Assembly (NCBI GenBank): GCA_946481035.1
Contig: CAMLNK010000076.1
Location: forward strand, 1-9,742
Length of the DNA: 9,742 bases
Source of the DNA: an uncultured Dyadobacter sp.
GTDB taxonomy: Bacteria; Bacteroidota; Bacteroidia; Cytophagales; Spirosomataceae
Reading direction: 5' to 3'
In this document: positions 5,141-9,742 of the stretch, piece by piece
Layout of the letters: each line of letters starts with the position of its first letter
Position numbering within the stretch: position 1 is the first letter of the stretch
Notes under the pieces: model-generated
What the model saw: only the letters and a program-made list of their open reading frames with translations
What the model was told of the DNA's origin: nothing
Databases searched by the model: none
Program-made: the position numbers and the translations under genes

Positions 5141-8100
5141 ATGTATCGATGTAACGAAAGGTGGCCCCTGCGTGCAGGCACCTTACAAAAATCGATTGCC
5201 CATGCGGCGCTGATCGCCATGATCGGCGGTACCAGCTGGGCAAGCCCGACGCTCGAAACCGGTATCAAAACCGGGAATCAGCACCGGAATTTCATCAAGG
5301 CAGACCGTCAGATCAAAGGCCGCGTAACCGACGGCGATACCCCCGACGGTATTCCGGGCGTAAACGTTGTTATTAAAGGGTCTCAGACCGGTAGCGTTAC
5401 CGACGCGAGCGGCAACTATTCCCTCGAAATCCCCGAAGGCGGTGCCATTCTCGTATTCTCCTATGTGGGTTATGTAAGCCAGGAAGTCGAAACGGGCACC
5501 CGGACCACGATCGACATCGCATTGAAGGCTGACAGTAAGTCGCTTAACGAAGTGGTGGTTGTCGGGTACGGTACGCAAAAGAAAGTGAACCTGACCGGCG
5601 CTGTGGACCAGGTGGGACAGGAAGTGCTGCAAAACCGTCCGCTCCCTAACCTTGCACAAGGCCTCGTAGGCGCAGTGCCTAACCTTAATATCCGGATGTT
5701 CGACGGTAAGCCGACGCAGTCGCCTGCGTTCAACGTCCGCGGTACAACATCCATCGGCCAGAACGGAAGCGCCCTGGTACTCATCGATGGTGTGGAAGGT
5801 GACCCGCGCATGCTCAACCCGCAGGACATCGAAAGTATTTCGGTACTGAAAGACGCCGCTTCGGCCTCTATTTACGGTGCCCGCGCGGTATTCGGTGTGG
5901 TATTGATTACTACAAAACCCGCTCCGGAAGGCAGGATAAGGGTTTCCTATTCGGCCAACTATTCGATCAAATCGCCGACAGAGGTGCCCGACAATATCAC
6001 CGATTCCTACCCGTGGGCGCAGGGTTTCAGTGACGCATGGAGCCGCTGGAACGACAACGGCAGCACCCCGACGGCTGTCAATAAAACCATCGCCTTCTCC
6101 CCTGCCTACCTTGCCGAGATCAAGAGAAGATACGAAGACCCTTCGCTCCCGCGTGTAGAGGTAAACCCCAGCACCGGTGAATATCAGTACTTTTACAGCA
6201 CCGACTGGTATAAGGAGCTGTACAAAAAGACCCTCAGCGCACAGGATCATGCATTGTCTATCGCGGGTGGTACCGACAAGGCTACTTACCTGTTGAGCGG
6301 CCGCTTCAACAACCAGGACGGTCTGTTCCGTTATAATCCGGACAAATACAGCATGTATAACTTCCGGGGTAAAGGCGGTGTTCAGCTGACGCCATGGCTG
6401 CGCGTCGACAACAATACGGAGTTCTCACAAATGAAATACCACCAGCCGCTGAACGTGGGCGAAGGAAGCGGCATTTACCGTAACATTGCCGATGAAGGCC
6501 ACCCGCTGGCCCCGTTGACCAACCCGGACGGTACGCTTTCGTTCTCGGCAGCTTACACTGTGGGTGATTACTACTATGGCAAAAACGCCAGCGATCAGAC
6601 GCGCCGGTTTCTGAAAAACCAGACTGCATTCAAGGCACAGTTCTTCGAAAAGGCGCTGACAATCAAGGCCAACATGACTTTCCAGAGCACGGACAATGCT
6701 GTTCAGCAAAACCGTGTGCAGGTGCCATACAGCCGCACCAAAGGCGTGATTGGCTACACGGGTACCAACACCAATGATATTTCGGAAAGCAGAAGCACCA
6801 CCAATTACCTGGCAACCAACTTCTACGCCGATTATGTAAAGTCGTTCAACAACGTTCATAATTTCACTTTGCTGGGTGGTTTCAACTACGAGAGGTCATT
6901 GACCACCGGGCTGAGCGCTTCGCGCAACGGTATCGTGTACAGCGACGCCGACGATATCAACCTTGCATTGGGACAGAGCATTACCACCCGGGGCGGTTAC
7001 CAGAAATGGGCCATTGCCGGTGGTTTCTTCCGTTTGAACTACAACTTCCGCGAACGCTACCTGCTGGAAGTGAACGGACGCTACGACGGTTCGTCCAAAT
7101 TCCCGACCGACCAGCAATGGGCATTCTTCCCGTCGGTATCGGCCGGATGGCGCGTGTCGGAAGAGCCATTCTGGAAAGTGAACCCGAAAATCCTTTCAAA
7201 TGTGAAGGTTCGTGCTTCTTACGGGTCGTTGGGTAACGGTAACATCCCGCCTTATACGTTCAACGAGAAGTTCGGTATTTCGCAATTGGGCCGTGTGATC
7301 AACGGTATCCGTCCGCAGGCTACCAGCATGCCGGCTGTTGTGCCTGACGGCCTGACCTGGGAAACCGCCACTACCGCCAACCTTGGTTTGGATTTCTATG
7401 CGCTGAACAGCCGTCTGCAATTCTCGGGAGATATTTACCAGCGTAAAACGACCGATATGTTCACCGTAGGCCCTACCGTTCCGGCCATTTACGGTACAGC
7501 CGTTCCATTTGGGAACTATGCCGACCTGAAAACCAACGGATGGGAGCTCAGCATCAACTGGGACGACCAGTTCAATATGGCATCGAAGCCTTTCCACTAC
7601 AATGTGCGTTTCACATTGGCGGATTACAAAGCGACTATCACCAAATACAACAACCCCGACAAAAACCTGACCGATTACTACGAAGGTCAGCGCGTGGGTG
7701 AGATCTGGGGTTATAAAGTGGCAGGTTTGTTCCGGTCGGATGCTGAAATCTCGGAATCTCCTTCACAGAGCAATATCCCGAACACCAATACCCGGAAAAA
7801 TTATGTGGGTGACCTCAAATTCCAGAACCTGGACGGGGATAATGTAATTTACCAGGGCCTCAACCGCGTAGGCAATTCGGGTGACAAGAGCATTATCGGG
7901 AACTCCGAGCCCCGCTATACCTACGGTGTGAACCTTTCGGGTGATTGGAGCGGCTTCTTCGTAGGCGCATTCTTCCAGGGCGTGTTGAAACAAAACTGGT
8001 ACCCGTCGTCGGAAGCGCGTTTCTGGGGACAGTACAACCGTCCTTACAACTCTTATCCACGCTGGCAGCAGGACAATATGTTCCGCGAGGAGCTGGGTAA

Positions 8101-8455
8101 TTTCGACGCTTATCTTCCACGCCTCGTGGGCTACGTGGCGCAGGGTTCCGGCCGTGCATTGCAGGTTGCCAACGACCGTTACATGCAGAATGTAGGCTAC
8201 ATCCGTTTGAGAAACCTGCAAATAGGTTACACCATTCCGGAGCGCATTACATCCAAAATCCACGCCCGTTCGCTTCAAGTGTATGTATCAGGCGAAAACC
8301 TCTGGACCTGGTCGCCGCTGTACAAATGGACGCGCGACACCGACGTAACCAGCATTTACGGATCTGACCGCGACCTGGGTGGCGGAAGTGCCGGCGACGG
8401 ATACAATTACCCGATGTTGAAAGCCGTGTCCATTGGCTTGTCACTCAATTTTTAA
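5141..8455 (+). CDS. SusC/RagA-family TonB-linked outer-membrane transporter
   Basis: Outer-membrane beta-barrel of 1104 residues that imports a glycan or similar large nutrient, driven by TonB-ExbBD and lidded by its SusD partner. Layout seen: a signal peptide at about 1-34 (hydrophobic AHAALIAMIGGTSWA, probable cleavage after A34); a carboxypeptidase-D regulatory-like domain at about 58-130 (IKGRV start, GVNVVIKG, TDASGNYSLEIP, FSYVGYVSQEV); the TonB-box-like EVVVVGYGTQKK at 137-148; and a plug at about 150-260 with NVRGTTSIG at 198-206. The SusC signature region follows at about 211-259 (VLIDGVEGD, NPQDIESISVLKDA, IYGARA, GVVLITTK). The barrel fills the remainder and ends in GLSLNF with the terminal Phe of outer-membrane proteins. 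There is no N-terminal STN domain, so it is probably not the kind that signals to an anti-sigma factor. The ATG at 5141 gives the whole signal peptide. The substrate cannot be assigned. The stop overlaps the first susD start (TAATG). Confidence 0.97.
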   Translation: MYRCNERWPLRAGTLQKSIAHAALIAMIGGTSWASPTLETGIKTGNQHRNFIKADRQIKGRVTDGDTPDGIPGVNVVIKGSQTGSVTDASGNYSLEIPEGGAILVFSYVGYVSQEVETGTRTTIDIALKADSKSLNEVVVVGYGTQKKVNLTGAVDQVGQEVLQNRPLPNLAQGLVGAVPNLNIRMFDGKPTQSPAFNVRGTTSIGQNGSALVLIDGVEGDPRMLNPQDIESISVLKDAASASIYGARAVFGVVLITTKPAPEGRIRVSYSANYSIKSPTEVPDNITDSYPWAQGFSDAWSRWNDNGSTPTAVNKTIAFSPAYLAEIKRRYEDPSLPRVEVNPSTGEYQYFYSTDWYKELYKKTLSAQDHALSIAGGTDKATYLLSGRFNNQDGLFRYNPDKYSMYNFRGKGGVQLTPWLRVDNNTEFSQMKYHQPLNVGEGSGIYRNIADEGHPLAPLTNPDGTLSFSAAYTVGDYYYGKNASDQTRRFLKNQTAFKAQFFEKALTIKANMTFQSTDNAVQQNRVQVPYSRTKGVIGYTGTNTNDISESRSTTNYLATNFYADYVKSFNNVHNFTLLGGFNYERSLTTGLSASRNGIVYSDADDINLALGQSITTRGGYQKWAIAGGFFRLNYNFRERYLLEVNGRYDGSSKFPTDQQWAFFPSVSAGWRVSEEPFWKVNPKILSNVKVRASYGSLGNGNIPPYTFNEKFGISQLGRVINGIRPQATSMPAVVPDGLTWETATTANLGLDFYALNSRLQFSGDIYQRKTTDMFTVGPTVPAIYGTAVPFGNYADLKTNGWELSINWDDQFNMASKPFHYNVRFTLADYKATITKYNNPDKNLTDYYEGQRVGEIWGYKVAGLFRSDAEISESPSQSNIPNTNTRKNYVGDLKFQNLDGDNVIYQGLNRVGNSGDKSIIGNSEPRYTYGVNLSGDWSGFFVGAFFQGVLKQNWYPSSEARFWGQYNRPYNSYPRWQQDNMFREELGNFDAYLPRLVGYVAQGSGRALQVANDRYMQNVGYIRLRNLQIGYTIPERITSKIHARSLQVYVSGENLWTWSPLYKWTRDTDVTSIYGSDRDLGGGSAGDGYNYPMLKAVSIGLSLNF

Positions 8456-9742
8456 TGGAATTTATGAAGACTAGAAAAATACTTAACTATACGCTGGCCG
8501 TGATGCTGATCGCCACGGCAAGCTCCTGCGACCTCAACGAGGTACCGGTGGATACTGCCACCAACGACGCCGTTTTCGGATCGGAAAGTGGTCTGGAACT
8601 TTATGCAGGCTCTTTTTACAACATGCTGCCCGATCCCGACGCCGGTGTGTTCCAGATCGACGACAACTCCGACCTCGTAGCACGCAATGGCGTGGATAAT
8701 TACCTGGCGGTAAATGCATTGAGCCCTATTACCAGTGGTGGATGGGACTGGGGAAGCCTGCGTAACATCAACTATTTCCTCGAAAACACAGAAAAAAGCA
8801 CCGTCCCTACCAAGAACCATTATCTGGGTGTGGCGCGCTTTTTCCGGGCTTTGTTTTATTTTGATAAGGTAAAAAGGTTCGGTGATGTGCCCTGGATCGA
8901 TAAAACAATCGACGTGAAGGACGAAGCTACCTTGTACGGGCCGCGTATGAACCGCTACGAGGTAATGGACAAAGTGCTTGCCGACCTGAACTTCGCGATC
9001 GAGAACATTACCCTGACCTCCGATCCTTCGGTAACCCGCATTACCAAAAATGTGGCCCGAGCGTACAAAACGCGTATTGCCTTGTTCGAGGCGTCGTGGC
9101 GGAAATACCATACCGAGGACAACAAGCAGGCAACTGCCAACACCTGGTATGAAGAAGTGGTGAAAGAGGCCAATGCCATCACCGGCTTTACGCTGCATTC
9201 CAGCGCACCCGACCGCGCCTACCGCGAAATGTTCCTCGCCAAAAGTGCCTATACCGACGAGACGATCCTCTCGGTGGCATTGAGCGCAAGCTTGCAGATT
9301 TACAGCTCTGCCAACCGCCGGTTCATCAGCCCTACCTACGGTAACCGCCCAAGCCTGACCCGCCGTTTCGTAAACACCTACCTGAACCTGGACGGTACCC
9401 CGTTCACAAGCAAGGCGGGCTATGAAACGACGCCCTTTGTGGAGGAGGTCAAAAACCGCGATTTACGTCTGAAACAAACCATCCGCACCGGCGACTATAC
9501 CCGTACCGAAAACGGTGTTCCCGTGATCGCCCCGCCGAATTTCAGCCAGACCTACACCGGTTACCAGCCGATTAAATGGTGCTACGACGAACGTTTTCCT
9601 TTCGACGACGAAAGCCGCAACGACAATGCGCACATTATCATGCGCTATGGCGAGGTACTGCTCAATAAAGCGGAAGCATTGACCGAGCTCGACAAGATGA
9701 CCGATGCCGAATGGACCAACACCATCGGAGCGCTGCGCAAGC
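8455..9742 (+). CDS. SusD/RagB-family nutrient-binding outer-membrane lipoprotein (3' end cut off)
   Basis: Surface lipoprotein that caps the SusC barrel and binds its substrate; family members are usually about 450-650 residues, and 429 codons are visible. The signal peptide is MKTRKILNYTLAVMLIATAS with the lipid-modified Cys at residue 22 counted from the ATG at 8464 (ASSC), followed by DLNEVP, an acidic stretch like those that send Bacteroidota lipoproteins to the cell surface. SusD hallmarks seen: LRNINYFLEN at about 8758-8787, ARFFRALFYFDKVKRFGDVPW at about 8833-8895, the TPR-like ARAYKTRIALFEASWRKY near 9055-9108, and IIMRYGEVLLNKAEALTEL near 9634-9690. Two in-frame starts exist: 8455, overlapping the susC stop as TAATG, and 8464. 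The second gives a more standard lipoprotein signal; the first is kept because it would couple translation to susC. No glycan-specific residues can be inferred. Confidence 0.95.
   Translation, partial: MEFMKTRKILNYTLAVMLIATASSCDLNEVPVDTATNDAVFGSESGLELYAGSFYNMLPDPDAGVFQIDDNSDLVARNGVDNYLAVNALSPITSGGWDWGSLRNINYFLENTEKSTVPTKNHYLGVARFFRALFYFDKVKRFGDVPWIDKTIDVKDEATLYGPRMNRYEVMDKVLADLNFAIENITLTSDPSVTRITKNVARAYKTRIALFEASWRKYHTEDNKQATANTWYEEVVKEANAITGFTLHSSAPDRAYREMFLAKSAYTDETILSVALSASLQIYSSANRRFISPTYGNRPSLTRRFVNTYLNLDGTPFTSKAGYETTPFVEEVKNRDLRLKQTIRTGDYTRTENGVPVIAPPNFSQTYTGYQPIKWCYDERFPFDDESRNDNAHIIMRYGEVLLNKAEALTELDKMTDAEWTNTIGALRK

Noticed and set aside
5065..5202. 12-bp direct repeat ATCGATTGCCCA at 5065-5076 and 5191-5202
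   Set aside because: A repeat of this length is expected a few times by chance in nearly 10 kb, and the second copy lies inside the susC signal-peptide coding region.
5183..6250. 355-codon open frame antisense to susC
   Set aside because: It mirrors the well-supported susC frame, has no recognisable domain and a low-complexity Arg/Val-rich composition typical of antisense shadows.
8452..9198. 248-codon open frame antisense to susD
   Set aside because: The sense strand carries clear SusD motifs throughout; the antisense product matches nothing I know.

Overview
The window comes from a Bacteroidota chromosome. The clearest sign is a complete SusC/RagA TonB-linked outer-membrane transporter followed directly by a SusD/RagB lipoprotein. 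Other signs are very weak Shine-Dalgarno sequences, AT-rich leaders and genes of about 50-55% GC. The gene styles (a TIGR04325-type methyltransferase, the short AlkD-like protein, an exported RidA) recall Cytophagales such as Dyadobacter or its relatives. That genus-level guess is from memory of the families and is not proven by the sequence.

Region 1 (1-2007, minus strand) is a tight three-gene run in the order GT8-like glycosyltransferase, FdtA/WxcM-like cupin, GT2 glycosyltransferase. The GT2 gene is cut by the left edge. Gaps are 18 and 30 bp. This looks like the edge of a surface-polysaccharide or glycoconjugate locus. The cupin has lost the paired histidines that define the sugar 3,4-ketoisomerases and appears to start with TTG.

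Region 2 (2008-2272) is an AT-rich divergent intergenic region. Region 3 (2273-3055, plus strand) is a SAM-dependent methyltransferase of the TIGR04325 type, transcribed away from the glycosyltransferase run and possibly part of the same glycan locus.

Region 4 (3060-4775, minus strand) holds three small genes in the order exported RidA-family protein, VOC/PhnB-like protein, AlkD-like DNA alkylation repair protein. The last two overlap by 4 bp (ATGA). They converge on the methyltransferase with only 4 bp between the stop codons. The theme is plausibly damage control of reactive metabolites and DNA, but that is inference.

Region 5 (4776-5140) is a 365-bp divergent intergenic region with weak promoter-like elements and a small inverted repeat. 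Region 6 (5141-9742, plus strand) is the susC-susD pair, joined by a TAATG stop/start overlap; susD runs off the right edge. No sigma/anti-sigma pair, hybrid two-component regulator or glycoside hydrolase lies inside the window, so the substrate cannot be assigned.

No tRNA, rRNA, CRISPR array, insertion sequence or prophage gene was recognised. I do not see a clearly new biological system. The observations most worth checking are the HxH-less cupin between two glycosyltransferases and the exported RidA upstream of a VOC-AlkD pair.
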